This document shows positions 40,593-49,902 of a stretch of 64,000 nucleotides of DNA, in pieces. Under the pieces are notes generated by a model. It saw only the letters and a list, made by a program, of their open reading frames with translations, did not search any database and was not told the origin of the DNA. This DNA comes from Photobacterium halotolerans DSM 18316 (GTDB lineage: Bacteria; Pseudomonadota; Gammaproteobacteria; Enterobacterales; Vibrionaceae): the NCBI RefSeq assembly GCF_000425165.1, contig NZ_AULG01000023.1, positions 1 to 64,000 on the forward strand, read 5' to 3'. Positions within the stretch are counted from its first letter, which is position 1; each line of letters opens with the position of its first letter. The position numbers and the translations under genes were made by a program.

Positions 40593-41345
40593 TTACATAT
40601 CATCAGCATAGTGGATATCGGAAAAAACCTGCGCAGCAATCAGCTCCCCCAGCACCGTCAGCATCTCCTGGCTGGCTTGTCCCAGTGGCTGATGCTGCCG
40701 CGCCAGCTGCACCAGTGCGGTTCCCGCCTGAGTGGTGGCGATCACAACCGGTCCGGGCAGCACTATGGCAGATTCCCTCGTCTGGATGGTCAAGCCGTCC
40801 AGTTGCTCATCGCGTATCGCCAGCCACAGCGACGCAACCGCATAGTCGCTGTCCAGTAACCAGCAGGCAGGCTGAGGGAGCAATTTGGCTTCGGCCAGAC
40901 GCTGCTCTGTCAGTCCCTGCAGTTTTTCCAGCGGAAACGGCGCCAGGGCCGCATCGTACATCGACGCCCGGTCGACCAGCCATTCTAAGGCCGCCAGATC
41001 GGCCAGATACGGCACGGCATCAGTCAGTGATGGCTGAGCACAAATCGTCTGGTCGAAACCACCGCCGTAATGGCTGACATCGCCCTGTTCCAGCGGTGCG
41101 GTCAGAATATGCTGGCGGGCCAGCGCAGAAAAACACGCGTCACCCACCACGGCTTTGACTGCCGGATAGGTCGCTTCCAGCACTTCGCTCAGGCTGAGCA
41201 CAAAGTTGTTGCGGTAGATTTGCAGCCGTTGCTCGGCGCTGAAATGGTTGGCGGTGATCAGGCCGGCGACATCGCTTGGCCGGTATTGCAGGGCCTGGGC
41301 AAAACTCGTCTGCAGAGTGGCCAGATCAGGCGCGTCGTCTTTCAT
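40593..41345 (-). CDS. DUF2063 partner protein for bufferin maturation (HvfC/BufC/MbnC-like)
   Basis: A 250-residue protein. The N-terminal DUF2063 domain shows LQTSFAQALQ, QRLQIYRNNFVLSLSEVLEATYPAVKAVVGD and LARQHI. Members of this family form a heterodimer with the DUF692 iron enzyme and bring the peptide substrate (known for MbnBC of methanobactin and HvfBC of Haemophilus). The ATG at 41345 has GGAGG upstream and overlaps the end of the DUF692 gene by 20 nt, so expression is coupled. Confidence 0.88.
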   Translation of the reverse strand: MKDDAPDLATLQTSFAQALQYRPSDVAGLITANHFSAEQRLQIYRNNFVLSLSEVLEATYPAVKAVVGDACFSALARQHILTAPLEQGDVSHYGGGFDQTICAQPSLTDAVPYLADLAALEWLVDRASMYDAALAPFPLEKLQGLTEQRLAEAKLLPQPACWLLDSDYAVASLWLAIRDEQLDGLTIQTRESAIVLPGPVVIATTQAGTALVQLARQHQPLGQASQEMLTVLGELIAAQVFSDIHYADDM

Positions 41346-42198
41346 GCTCGCCTCCGCCAGGGTGGGTGGCACGCAGGATCTGCCGGGCCTTGTCGGCTTC
41401 GGCCAGCAGCACGGCCAGCGGGGGAATGTCGAGGTCCCATTCGATCAGGGTCGGCACTGCACCGTGGGTTTGCACCCAGTCCCGGTACAGCTGCCAGACG
41501 GGGTCACTGACCGGGCGGCTGTGGGTATCAATCCAGATTTCCCCTTCATCCAGTTGTTTGACCGTAAAGCCAGCCAGGTGGATTTCCTTGACGGCGTCGG
41601 GGTTCAGCGCCGCCAGATAGGTGGCGCAGTCAAAGCCGTGATTGAAACTGCTGACATAAATATTATTGAGATCCAGCAGCAGGCCGCAGCCGGTGCGCTG
41701 CTGGACAAGATCCAGAAACTCCCACTCGGTATACGTGGCATGGCTGAAGCTCAGGTAGCTGGACGGGTTCTCGAGCAATAACTGGCGTCCCAGCGTCTCC
41801 TGCACCTGATGGATTTTGGCACAGACCACATTGAGTGCTTGTTCCGTGTAGGGAATGGGCAGCAGATCGTTGAAATACTGGCCGTTGATCGAACTCCAGC
41901 TTAAATGGTCGGACACGGCCATGGGCTGAATGTCGTCGATCAGGCGCTGTAACTGAGCCAGATGACGGACATCCAGCGGATCGGCAGAGCCCAGCGACAG
42001 GCCGATGCCGTGGCAGCTGATCGGGGTATGATCAGCAATGCGATTGAGACTGCGGCGTGCCGGGCTGTCGGGGTTGAAATAGTTTTCGCTGTGAATTTCC
42101 AGCCAGCCCACTTCGGGCGGGTTCATCGCGGCAAACTGACTCAGGTGGGGGGCACGCAGGCCAACCCCCACCTGTTCAAAGGCATGATCACGTATCAT
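41326..42198 (-). CDS. DUF692 multinuclear iron oxidase for peptide cysteine modification (HvfB/BufB/MbnB-like)
   Basis: A 290-residue TIM-barrel protein. Probable iron ligands and catalytic residues lie in GWLEIHSENYF, ISCHGIGLSLG, AVSDHLSWS, LLLENPSSY, LLLDLNNIYV, KEIHLAGF, IDTHSRPV and TLIEWD. Family members convert peptide cysteines into oxazolone/thioamide (MbnB) or thiooxazole (HvfB, bufferin enzymes) groups using O2. The ATG at 42198 starts 2 nt after the precursor stop, so translation is coupled. Substrate specificity here is inferred from the adjacent DUF2282 gene. Confidence 0.9.
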   Translation of the reverse strand: MIRDHAFEQVGVGLRAPHLSQFAAMNPPEVGWLEIHSENYFNPDSPARRSLNRIADHTPISCHGIGLSLGSADPLDVRHLAQLQRLIDDIQPMAVSDHLSWSSINGQYFNDLLPIPYTEQALNVVCAKIHQVQETLGRQLLLENPSSYLSFSHATYTEWEFLDLVQQRTGCGLLLDLNNIYVSSFNHGFDCATYLAALNPDAVKEIHLAGFTVKQLDEGEIWIDTHSRPVSDPVWQLYRDWVQTHGAVPTLIEWDLDIPPLAVLLAEADKARQILRATHPGGGEHERRRA

Positions 42199-42200
42199 GA

Positions 42201-42458
42201 TTAACTGCTTTGCGTGCTGCCGCCAGCCAGACGGTCGCACAGACCTTTGGGCACCATGATAAAGGCGTCTTTCTGAGCATCGGTTTTGGCAGTACCGGCA
42301 CAGGAGCCGGTTTTGGTGGCGCAGTCATTTTTACCGGCTTTGGCAACGCCGTAGCATTTTTCTTTGGCTTCCGCGGCGGTAACGGGGGCAGAGAGTGTAC
42401 CGGCCAGAATTAACAGACCGGAGACGGCGGTGGCTAAGGCTAAGTGGCTCTTGTTCAT
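42201..42458 (-). CDS. Bufferin-type precursor peptide (DUF2282), exported, four cysteines
   Basis: An 85-residue protein with a signal peptide (MNKSHLALATAVSGLLILAG then TLSAPVTAAEA). The mature part has four cysteines: C35 in EKCYGVAKAG, C46 in KNDCATK, C53 in GSCAGTAK and C74 in VPKGLCDRLAGG. This pattern is that of the DUF2282 peptides now called bufferins, in which cysteines become copper-binding thiooxazoles. Three ATGs in a row follow AGAGGA; the third (42458) has the best spacing. First gene of the cluster. Copper binding is predicted from family, not shown here. Confidence 0.88.
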   Translation of the reverse strand: MNKSHLALATAVSGLLILAGTLSAPVTAAEAKEKCYGVAKAGKNDCATKTGSCAGTAKTDAQKDAFIMVPKGLCDRLAGGSTQSS

Positions 42459-42548
42459 CATCATTCCTCTTTCAGTAGACAGTGAGATGTAGCAGTGAAC
42501 GAACGTCCGTCCTGCGGTACCTGGCCACCACTGAGTGGCTCATTTGCA

Positions 42549-42573
42549 GACTAGACCCTCTTATAAAGACTAG
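42549..42573. repeat. Short direct repeat upstream of the bufferin-type operon
   Basis: AGACTAG occurs at 42549-42555 and 42567-42573, an 18-bp spacing, flanking TTATAA in the bufferin/uvrD divergent gap. On the minus strand this puts CTAGTCT on both sides of a TATAAG-like -10. It could be a regulator site for the metal-peptide operon; no regulator family is recognisable. Confidence 0.3.
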
Positions 42574-42710
42574 AAAGGCAGGCGGGCGGATAAATTTCAG
42601 CCGGGTGTGATTTTTTGCTGAAAAGTGATTGCGGGCCGGTTAGGGGGGATGCAGAAAGAAGCCGGCGACAGGGCAGGCATTCTCTGGCTGAGCTGTTATA
42701 ATCACCGCCA

Positions 42711-42726
42711 GTGTATAAATAACCAG
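42711..42726 (+). promoter_or_regulatory. Possible LexA (SOS) box before uvrD
   Basis: GTGTATAAATAACCAG resembles the E. coli uvrD SOS box (CTGTATATATACCCAG as I recall it), differing at three positions including the first C. It ends 10 nt before the uvrD ATG. TTATAAT at about 42696-42702 is a likely -10 element. The mismatch in the left CTG makes this tentative. Confidence 0.45.
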
Positions 42727-42736
42727 TAGAAAGGCG

Positions 42737-44908
42737 ATGGACGTTTCACTCTTGTTAGATGGTCTTAATGACAAACAACGCGAAGCGGTGGCGGCACCGC
42801 TGGGGAATCATTTGGTACTGGCCGGTGCCGGCAGTGGTAAAACACGGGTGCTGGTGCACCGGATCGCCTGGTTGCTGCGGGTAGAAGAAGCCTCGCCTTT
42901 CTCACTGATGTCGGTGACATTCACCAACAAGGCCGCGGCTGAGATGCGCGGACGCATCAATGCGCTGATGCAGGGCAACTGCGCCGGGATGTGGAACGGC
43001 ACCTTTCACGGCCTGAGCCATCGTATGCTGCGCGCCCATTATCTCGACGCCAAATTGCCGGAAGATTTCAATATCATCGATTCTGACGATCAGATGCGCC
43101 TGCTGCGCCGTCTGATCAAAGCCCAGAATCTGGATGAAAAGCAGTGGCCGGCCCGGCAGGCGGCCTGGTATATCAACGGCAAGAAAGATGAGGGGCTGCG
43201 CCCGGCGCATGTCGAAACCTTTAACGACCCGGTTGAGCAGACCTGGCTGCGGCTCTATACCGCCTACCAGGAAGCCTGCGATCGCGCAGGTTTAGTCGAT
43301 TTTGCCGAATTGCTGCTGCGCGCTTTTGAGCTGCTGAAATACAATAAGCATATCCGCGAGCACTACCAGGCGCGCTTCAAGCACATACTGGTGGACGAGT
43401 TTCAGGATACCAACAACATCCAGTTTGCCTGGCTGCGCCTGATGGCCGGTCCTGAATGCCATGTGATGATAGTCGGTGACGATGACCAGTCTATCTACGG
43501 CTGGCGGGGTGCCAAGGTCGAAAATATCCAGCGCTTCCTGCGCGAGTTTACCAATACCTCCAGTATTTTTCTGGAGCAGAATTACCGCTCGACCGGCAAC
43601 ATACTTCAGGCCGCCAATGCCCTGATCGCCCATAACAATGAACGTATGGGCAAAAATCTGTGGACCGACGGCAGCGAAGGGGAAAAGATTTCCGTTTACT
43701 CGGCCTTTAACGAGCTGGATGAAGCCCGTTTTGTGGTGGGTAAGATTAAAAGCTGGCAGGACAGCGGCGGCGCGCTCAATGACACGGCCATGCTGTACCG
43801 CAGCAATGCCCAGTCGCGGGTGCTGGAAGAAGCCCTGATCCAGGCGGGTATGCCGTACCGGATTTATGGCGGCATGCGTTTCTTCGAGCGCCAGGAAATC
43901 AAAGATGCGCTGTCGTACCTGCGTCTGATCTCAAACCGCAATGATGACGCCTCGTTTGAGCGGGTGGTCAATACCCCGGCCAGGGGCTTGGGTGAGCGCA
44001 CTTTAGATACCATACGTATGGCGGCCCGCGATCGCGGCATCACTATGTGGCGGGCCAGTGTTGAGTTGCTGGACGAAAAAGTCCTGGCAGGGCGTGCGGC
44101 CAATTCCCTGCGCCGCTTTGTCGAGCTGGTGAATGCGCTGGAAGACGACACCCGTGACCTGCCGCTGTATCAGCAGACTGACGAAGTCATCCGCGCCTCG
44201 GGTCTGCGGGCCATGTACGAGCAGGAAAAAGGCGAGAAAGCCCAGGCCAGGATTGAAAACCTGGAAGAGCTGGTGACCGCCACCCGTCAGTTTGAAGTGC
44301 CGGAAGAAGCCCAGGAAATGAGCCCGCTGGCGGCCTTTCTGTCGCATGCCGCGCTGGAGGCCGGCGAAGGTCAGGCCGATGAATTCGATGATGCCGTTCA
44401 GCTGATGACCTTGCACAGCGCCAAAGGGCTGGAATTTCCTGTGGTCTTTATGGTGGGCGTCGAAGAGGGCATGTTCCCGAGCTTTCGCACCTCCGAAGAG
44501 CATGGCCGTCTCGAAGAAGAGCGCCGCCTGTGCTATGTCGGTATGACCCGGGCGATGGAAAAGCTGTTTATCACCCATGCCGAAATGCGGCGTTTGTACG
44601 GCAAAGACAATTTCCATAAAGTGTCGCGTTTTGTCCGGGAAATCCCGGAAGAGTTTATCGAAGAAGTGCGGATGAAAGCGCAGGTGTCGCGTCCGTCAAC
44701 GGGCGGCCGTTTCAGCCAGACCCAGGTCAACGATAACTTTAATCAGACCGGTTTTAATCTGGGCCAGCGGGTGCAGCATCCCAAATTCGGCGAAGGCACC
44801 ATCATCAACTTCGAAGGTAGCGGCAGCCAGAGCCGGGTTCAGGTGGCTTTCAACGGGGAAGGCATCAAGTGGCTGGTGACTCAGTACGCCAAGCTCGAAG
44901 CAATGTGA
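42737..44908 (+). CDS. uvrD: DNA helicase II UvrD
   Basis: A 723-residue SF1A 3'-5' helicase for nucleotide-excision and mismatch repair. Walker A GAGSGKT is at 30-36, VTFTNKAAAEMRGR is motif Ia, VDEFQDTN (from 219) motif II, VGDDDQSIYGWRGA motif III, LEQNYRS motif IV, LMTLHSAKGLEFPVVF motif V and VGMTRAMEKLFITHA motif VI. The C-terminal Tudor-like segment GQRVQHPKFGEGTIINFEG is present. In E. coli uvrD follows yigB directly; here the bufferin-type operon lies between, a local insertion relative to that order. Confidence 0.97.
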   Translation: MDVSLLLDGLNDKQREAVAAPLGNHLVLAGAGSGKTRVLVHRIAWLLRVEEASPFSLMSVTFTNKAAAEMRGRINALMQGNCAGMWNGTFHGLSHRMLRAHYLDAKLPEDFNIIDSDDQMRLLRRLIKAQNLDEKQWPARQAAWYINGKKDEGLRPAHVETFNDPVEQTWLRLYTAYQEACDRAGLVDFAELLLRAFELLKYNKHIREHYQARFKHILVDEFQDTNNIQFAWLRLMAGPECHVMIVGDDDQSIYGWRGAKVENIQRFLREFTNTSSIFLEQNYRSTGNILQAANALIAHNNERMGKNLWTDGSEGEKISVYSAFNELDEARFVVGKIKSWQDSGGALNDTAMLYRSNAQSRVLEEALIQAGMPYRIYGGMRFFERQEIKDALSYLRLISNRNDDASFERVVNTPARGLGERTLDTIRMAARDRGITMWRASVELLDEKVLAGRAANSLRRFVELVNALEDDTRDLPLYQQTDEVIRASGLRAMYEQEKGEKAQARIENLEELVTATRQFEVPEEAQEMSPLAAFLSHAALEAGEGQADEFDDAVQLMTLHSAKGLEFPVVFMVGVEEGMFPSFRTSEEHGRLEEERRLCYVGMTRAMEKLFITHAEMRRLYGKDNFHKVSRFVREIPEEFIEEVRMKAQVSRPSTGGRFSQTQVNDNFNQTGFNLGQRVQHPKFGEGTIINFEGSGSQSRVQVAFNGEGIKWLVTQYAKLEAM

Positions 44909-44948
44909 TGATTTCCTTTGGCTTTTCTTGCCATAGACCCCCTCCTAA

Positions 44949-44990
44949 CCTCCCCCTTGCAAAGGGGGAGGAATAACAGCGAAGTTATTT
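44949..44990. repeat. Palindromic intergenic element (two tandem hairpins)
   Basis: CCTCCCCCTT (44949-44958) pairs with AAGGGGGAGG (44962-44971), followed at once by AATAAC/GTTATT (44972-44977, 44984-44989). The G/C-run hairpin followed by an AT-rich one resembles dispersed intergenic palindromes of marine gammaproteobacteria, though only one copy is in this window. It lies between convergent uvrD and ggt and lacks a T-run, so it is not an ordinary terminator. The remainder of 44991-45066 holds nothing recognisable. Confidence 0.55.
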
Positions 44991-45066
44991 CACTTATACA
45001 CAGGCCGGAACAGACTGCGAATACGTCTGTTGGTAATGGTTTGATCGAGAGCCAAACCAGAGCTCT

Positions 45067-46812
45067 TTACTGAGCAACCACTTTCCCTTCACGGCGCGGG
45101 TCGGCGGCCCCATTGAGCTGGCCGCGGAACAGGCCGATCGCCTGGACCCCTGAGTTGAGCGGCTTGATCTGAACCTCAAACCCGAGTTTTTCCAGCTCCG
45201 GCGCCCAGTGCTCAGCACTGGTTCCCTGCTCCAGCTCGAACGGGCCGAAGCGGTTGTTCATGTTGGGCAGATCGATCGCCTGCTGCAGGCTCAATCCCCA
45301 GTCGAGGTGAGCGATCAGGGTTTTGGCGACATAACCGATGATCTGGCTGCCGCCGGGCGAGCCGATCGCCAGCACCGGTTGGTCATCTTTCAGCACTATG
45401 GTCGGCGCCATGGACGAACGCGGCCGTTTGCCGGGTTCGACCCGGTTGGCAATCGGGATGCCATTGTCATGAGTACTGAATGAGAAGTCGGTCAGCTCAT
45501 TGTTGAGCAGGAAACCGCGCACCATCAGGCGGGAGCCGAATCCGTTCTCTATGGTGGTGGTCATCGACAGCACGTTCCTGTCTTTATCGACAATCACCAG
45601 ATGGCTGGTGGAAGGCAGTTCAAGCGCATTATCCTGGCCGTAATGCACGGCGTGCGACCAGGGCGGCAGTCCCGCGCTGACCTCGGGCAAGGCCTGGTTG
45701 CTTTTCAGCAGGCCGGCGCGCTGGCTGAGGTAATCCTTGTCTAGCAGTCCCTCGGTCGGCATAGGGACATAGTCGCTGTCCGCCATATAGCGGCCACGGT
45801 CAGCGAACGCCAGCCGGGACGCATCGCCGATCAAATGCCAGCTCAGCGCTTTTTGCGGCCCCAGCTCTTTCATCGGGAAATGACTCAGCATTCCCAGGAT
45901 CTGACCCAGTGTCAGCGCCCCGGAACTGGGCGGCCCCATGCCACAGACCTGATACTGGCGATACGGCGCGCAGACCGCCGGACGTTCTTTGACCTGATAG
46001 GTAGCCAGATCCATGGTGTTGAGCACCCCGGGATTACCTTCGGCGCTGCGCACGGTTTTGACTATGTCTTTGGCAATATCACCGTGATAAAAGGCACTGG
46101 CGCCGCGCTCAGCGATTTGCTGCAGGGTATCGCTATAGGCCGGGTTTTTCAGCGTATCCCCGGCTTTCAGCGCCTGCCCGTTGGGGAAAAAGTAGGCTTT
46201 GGTAGCCGGCCAGCGCTGCAGGCGCTCGCTGTCTTGCTGAACTAACTGCGCCAGTCGCGGACTGACGGTAAAGCCGTCGCGTGCCAGCGTGATCGCGGGT
46301 GCAAACAGATCTTTCCAGGGGATCTTGCCCAAACGCTGGTGGGTATGCCACATCAGTTTGACCGTGCCCGGGGTGCCGACAGAGCGGCCACCGACCACGG
46401 CATCATAGAAAGACAGAGGGGTGCCTTTGTCGTCCTGGAAGAGTTGCGGCGTGACTTCGGCCGGGGCGGTTTCCCGGCCGTCGAAGGTGGTCAGGGCTTC
46501 TTTTTGGCTGTCCCAGTACACCAGAAATGCGCCGCCTCCCAGACCGGAGGACTGCGGCTCGGTCAGGCCCAGCACCAGCTGCGCGGCAATCATGGCATCA
46601 ATGGCATTGCCGCCTTTGGCCAGAATGGCGGCGCCGGCATCACTGGCATAGGGATTGGCGGTGGCAATCATCCACTCTTTGCCTGTGACCTGCGCGTTAC
46701 GCTGAAAGCCCGTGGCCCCTTCCGGGGCGATGAGATCTGTGGCTTGTTCGCTGTAGGCCGAGGCGGAGAGCAAGGCGCAGGTCAGAGCCAGCGCAAGGGA
46801 AGTCCTTTTCAT
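45067..46812 (-). CDS. ggt: Gamma-glutamyltransferase, periplasmic
   Basis: A 581-residue Ntn-hydrolase with a signal peptide (MKRTSLALALTCALLSASAY). It cleaves glutathione and gamma-glutamyl compounds in the periplasm and self-processes at the catalytic Thr402 in LPSTSHLVIVD. GGNAIDAMIAAQLVLGLTEP, SSGLGGGAFLVYW, DGRETAPAE, MGPPSSGALTLGQ, RPRSSMAPTIV and AIGSPGGSQIIG are family blocks. AGAAGGAT precedes the ATG. It stands 114 nt downstream of rarD on the same strand, with a hairpin between. Confidence 0.95.
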   Translation of the reverse strand: MKRTSLALALTCALLSASAYSEQATDLIAPEGATGFQRNAQVTGKEWMIATANPYASDAGAAILAKGGNAIDAMIAAQLVLGLTEPQSSGLGGGAFLVYWDSQKEALTTFDGRETAPAEVTPQLFQDDKGTPLSFYDAVVGGRSVGTPGTVKLMWHTHQRLGKIPWKDLFAPAITLARDGFTVSPRLAQLVQQDSERLQRWPATKAYFFPNGQALKAGDTLKNPAYSDTLQQIAERGASAFYHGDIAKDIVKTVRSAEGNPGVLNTMDLATYQVKERPAVCAPYRQYQVCGMGPPSSGALTLGQILGMLSHFPMKELGPQKALSWHLIGDASRLAFADRGRYMADSDYVPMPTEGLLDKDYLSQRAGLLKSNQALPEVSAGLPPWSHAVHYGQDNALELPSTSHLVIVDKDRNVLSMTTTIENGFGSRLMVRGFLLNNELTDFSFSTHDNGIPIANRVEPGKRPRSSMAPTIVLKDDQPVLAIGSPGGSQIIGYVAKTLIAHLDWGLSLQQAIDLPNMNNRFGPFELEQGTSAEHWAPELEKLGFEVQIKPLNSGVQAIGLFRGQLNGAADPRREGKVVAQ

Positions 46813-46866
46813 GGCTTATCCTTCTGAAAATGGTTTGGAATCAGTCAATAAGATTAGGTGTTTTTA

Positions 46867-46900
46867 ACACAGATTGCCCGCGGGTGTGAGCAATCTGTGT
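46867..46900. other. Perfect inverted repeat between rarD and ggt
   Basis: ACACAGATTGC (46867-46877) and GCAATCTGTGT (46890-46900): an 11-bp stem with a 12-nt loop, 27 nt past the rarD stop on the minus strand. No U-run follows in that direction, so it may be a processed 3' end, an attenuator or a protein site rather than an intrinsic terminator. Confidence 0.5.
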
Positions 46901-46926
46901 GCGAAGTGGCCAGGAGGCGGGCCGTG

Positions 46927-47838
46927 TCAGGCGATTTGGGCTTTCTTGCGGCTCTGGCGGTGGCCCTTGATGCCATCGAAGCTGAACAGCACCAGCGCGA
47001 CCCAGATGCAGGCAAACGTCAGGCTCTTGTCGGCACTGAATTCCTCACCGTACACGGCGACGGCCAGCAGGAACATCAGGCTGGGACCTATGTACTGGAA
47101 AAAGCCCAGCGTCGACAGCTTGAGTTTGGTGGCCGCGCCGGTAAAGCACAGCAAGGGCAAGGTGGTGACTATCCCTGCCGCCATCAGCAGCAAGTTGGTG
47201 TCTGTGCTGTTCAGCGTCCAGTCCGAGGTCGGGCTGCTGGCGAACAGCAATACATAACCCAGTGCCAGTGGCAGCAGGATGCTGGTTTCCATCAGCAGGC
47301 CGGTCTGGGCATCCAGATTGACTTTTTTGCGCAGCAGGCCGTAGACACCAAAACTGGCAGCCAGTACCAGTGCCACCCAGGGCAGGGAGCCGAAATGGAT
47401 TAACTGCACCAGTACGCCACCGGCGGCCAGCGCCACGGCCAGCCACTGCAGCGGGCGCAGCCGTTCGCCCAGAAACACCATGCCCAGCAGCACGTTCAGC
47501 AGCGGATTGATGAAATAGCCCAGGCTGGCATCCAGCATGTAGTTGCTGTTGACGGCCCAGATAAAGATCAGCCAGTTGGCACCTATAATGACAGAGCTGG
47601 CCAGCAGCATCAGCAGGACTTTAGGCTGTTTGAGCACCTGCCGGACTTTGCCCCAGCCCTTGCCAAGAAAGATCAATCCCGCCAGAAAAAAGAAAGACCA
47701 AATAATGCGGTGGCTGAGGATTTCCATCGGACTGACGCTTTGCAGCATCTTAAAGTAAATTGGTGCAATGCCCCACATGGTGTAGGCGGCGATCGCCAGT
47801 ATGACCCCACGTTGGGTGGTTTTTGCTTGCTCGTCCAT
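46927..47838 (-). CDS. rarD: RarD, EamA-family transporter
   Basis: A 303-residue membrane protein with ten helices. AYTMWGIAPIYFKMLQSV, EILSHRIIWSFFFL, NWLIFIWAVNSNYMLDASLGYFINPL and FFQYIGPSLMFLLAVAVYGE are hallmark RarD segments. RarD was named for chloramphenicol sensitivity; the natural substrate is unknown. The ATG at 47838 lies within the divergent gap to recQ, which also carries TATAAT (47912-47917) just after a TGCCCGAACGGGCA palindrome. Confidence 0.93.
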   Translation of the reverse strand: MDEQAKTTQRGVILAIAAYTMWGIAPIYFKMLQSVSPMEILSHRIIWSFFFLAGLIFLGKGWGKVRQVLKQPKVLLMLLASSVIIGANWLIFIWAVNSNYMLDASLGYFINPLLNVLLGMVFLGERLRPLQWLAVALAAGGVLVQLIHFGSLPWVALVLAASFGVYGLLRKKVNLDAQTGLLMETSILLPLALGYVLLFASSPTSDWTLNSTDTNLLLMAAGIVTTLPLLCFTGAATKLKLSTLGFFQYIGPSLMFLLAVAVYGEEFSADKSLTFACIWVALVLFSFDGIKGHRQSRKKAQIA

Positions 47839-48037
47839 GCTATTCCAGTACGTTATGGTAAATATTGACAGGAAGGTATGGGCATTGCGCTAGATATGCC
47901 CGAACGGGCAGTATAATGCCAGCCAGAACAAAATGACCAGCGACTTCTTTGGCGGATCCGGTTGCAGTGTGGCTGGCGCTCCCATCCGGGATCTGAATGG
48001 TATAGAATAGCCGGCTGTGTTAATCAAGAGTGAAGTC

Positions 48038-49885
48038 ATGTCCGCCTCAACCCCTGATCTCAGCCGTGCCGTTTCATCCGCCAACAGCGAGCAGATTCTG
48101 CAGCAGGTGTTTGGCTACCAGTCTTTCCGGCCCGGCCAGCAGGCGGTCATCGAGGCCGTGGCGTCTGGCCGTGATTGTCTGGTGATCTTACCGACCGGGG
48201 GCGGCAAGTCGCTCTGTTACCAGATCCCCGCCCTCGTGCGCGAGGGACTGACCCTGGTCATCTCTCCGCTGATTTCACTGATGAAAGATCAGGTTGACCA
48301 GCTGCTAGCCAATGGCGTCGCGGCGGGTTGCCTCAATTCAACCATGTCACCGGACGCGATACAGGCCACCTGGCAGGGGATGGCAGACGGCACGCTCAAG
48401 CTGGTGTACGTGTCGCCGGAACGGGTAGTGAGCCGGGATTTCATTGACCGCCTCAGTGGCTTGCCGGTCAGCCTGCTGGCCGTGGATGAAGCGCACTGTG
48501 TGTCCCAGTGGGGACATGACTTCCGGCCTGAGTATGCGTCTTTGGGTATGCTCAAGCAGCACTTTCCCGCTATGCCGGTTATTGCCCTGACCGCCACGGC
48601 CGACGATACCACCCGCCAGGACATTATCAGCCGGCTGGCACTGGATGATCCTTTTACCCACCTGGGCAGCTTTGATCGGCCCAATATCCGCTATACCCTG
48701 CAGGAAAAGTACAAGCCGATGGCGCAACTGGTGCGCTTTTTAGCCAGCGTGCGCGGCCAGAGCGGCATCATTTACTGCAACAGCCGCAAAAAAGTGGAGC
48801 AGGTGGCGGAGAAGCTCGCTGAGCAGGGGATACGCGCAGCGGCCTACCATGCCGGACTGGAACACGACGAGCGGATCCGGGTACAGGAAGGGTTCCAGCG
48901 TGATGATATTCAGGTCGTGGCCGCTACGGTAGCCTTCGGTATGGGGATCAACAAACCCAATGTCCGCTTTGTGGTGCATTTTGATATTCCGCGCAATATC
49001 GAATCTTATTACCAGGAAACCGGCCGTGCCGGGCGTGATGGCCTGCCTGCTGAAGCCGTGATGTTTTACGATCCGGCGGATCTGGCCTGGTTGCGCCGCT
49101 GTCTGGATGAGAAAGAGGAAGGCCCGCAAAAGCAGGTCGAAAGCCACAAGCTCAATGTCATGGGGGCGTTTGCCGAGGCGCAGACCTGTCGTCGCCAGGT
49201 GTTGCTGCATTACTTTGGCGAGCACAGTGAGCACGCCTGCGGCAACTGCGATATCTGTATTGATCCGCCGCAGCATTTTGAGGCACTGGAAATGGCGCAG
49301 AAGGCGCTGTCCTGTGTCTACCGGGTGAATCAGCGTTTTGGGGTTCACCATGTGGTTGATGTACTGCGCGGCCTGCAAAATGCAAAAGTCCGGGAGCAGG
49401 GGCATGACAAGCTCAGCACCTACGGCATCGGCCGCGAGCACAGCCATGAGTTCTGGGTCAGTATTGTGCGTCAGCTGATCCACCGCGGCTTCCTGACCCA
49501 GAACATAGTCAACAGTTCGACTCTGCAGCTGACCGAGAAAGCGCGCGCTGTGCTGCGCGGGGAGATCAGTCTCCAGCTCGCGGTGCCGCGGATTGACAGC
49601 AGCTCGCGCGGCAATGCCCGGCAGGACAACCGGCTCAAACGCCAGTACGACAAGAAACTGTTTTCCAAACTGCGGATGGTACGTAAAGCGATTGCCGACG
49701 AAGAATCGCTGCCGCCCTATGTGGTGTTCAATGACGCCAGCCTGATGGAAATGGCCGAGCGTTTACCGACGTCTGAAGGTGAATTGCTGGCCGTCAACGG
49801 TGTGGGTCAGCGGAAGCTGGAAAAATACGGCAAGGTATTTTTATCGGTGATCGAAGAGCATTTGCTGGCCGCCGCTGAGTACTAA
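48038..49885 (+). CDS. recQ: ATP-dependent DNA helicase RecQ
   Basis: A 615-residue SF2 helicase of the RecF pathway. Walker A TGGGKS is at about 53-58, DEAHC box, the [11 protein letters not shown] block, [11 protein letters not shown] motif VI, the zinc-binding cysteines in [10 protein letters not shown] and HACGNCDIC, winged helix, and a C-terminal HRDC domain ([17 protein letters not shown]). ATG at 48038 ([10 protein letters not shown]) follows AAGAGTGA; a GTG at 48017 is a less likely start. No terminator is visible in its own direction; the hairpin at 49913-49935 has its T-run on the other strand. Confidence 0.96.
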   Translation: MSASTPDLSRAVSSANSEQILQQVFGYQSFRPGQQAVIEAVASGRDCLVILPTGGGKSLCYQIPALVREGLTLVISPLISLMKDQVDQLLANGVAAGCLNSTMSPDAIQATWQGMADGTLKLVYVSPERVVSRDFIDRLSGLPVSLLAVDEAHCVSQWGHDFRPEYASLGMLKQHFPAMPVIALTATADDTTRQDIISRLALDDPFTHLGSFDRPNIRYTLQEKYKPMAQLVRFLASVRGQSGIIYCNSRKKVEQVAEKLAEQGIRAAAYHAGLEHDERIRVQEGFQRDDIQVVAATVAFGMGINKPNVRFVVHFDIPRNIESYYQETGRAGRDGLPAEAVMFYDPADLAWLRRCLDEKEEGPQKQVESHKLNVMGAFAEAQTCRRQVLLHYFGEHSEHACGNCDICIDPPQHFEALEMAQKALSCVYRVNQRFGVHHVVDVLRGLQNAKVREQGHDKLSTYGIGREHSHEFWVSIVRQLIHRGFLTQNIVNSSTLQLTEKARAVLRGEISLQLAVPRIDSSSRGNARQDNRLKRQYDKKLFSKLRMVRKAIADEESLPPYVVFNDASLMEMAERLPTSEGELLAVNGVGQRKLEKYGKVFLSVIEEHLLAAAEY

Positions 49886-49902
49886 GCGGTCTGAACCGGA
49901 GG

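Noticed and set aside
40943..41781. Plus-strand frames opposite the DUF2063 and DUF692 genes
   Set aside because: Both minus-strand genes have family motifs and ribosome sites; the opposite frames have neither.
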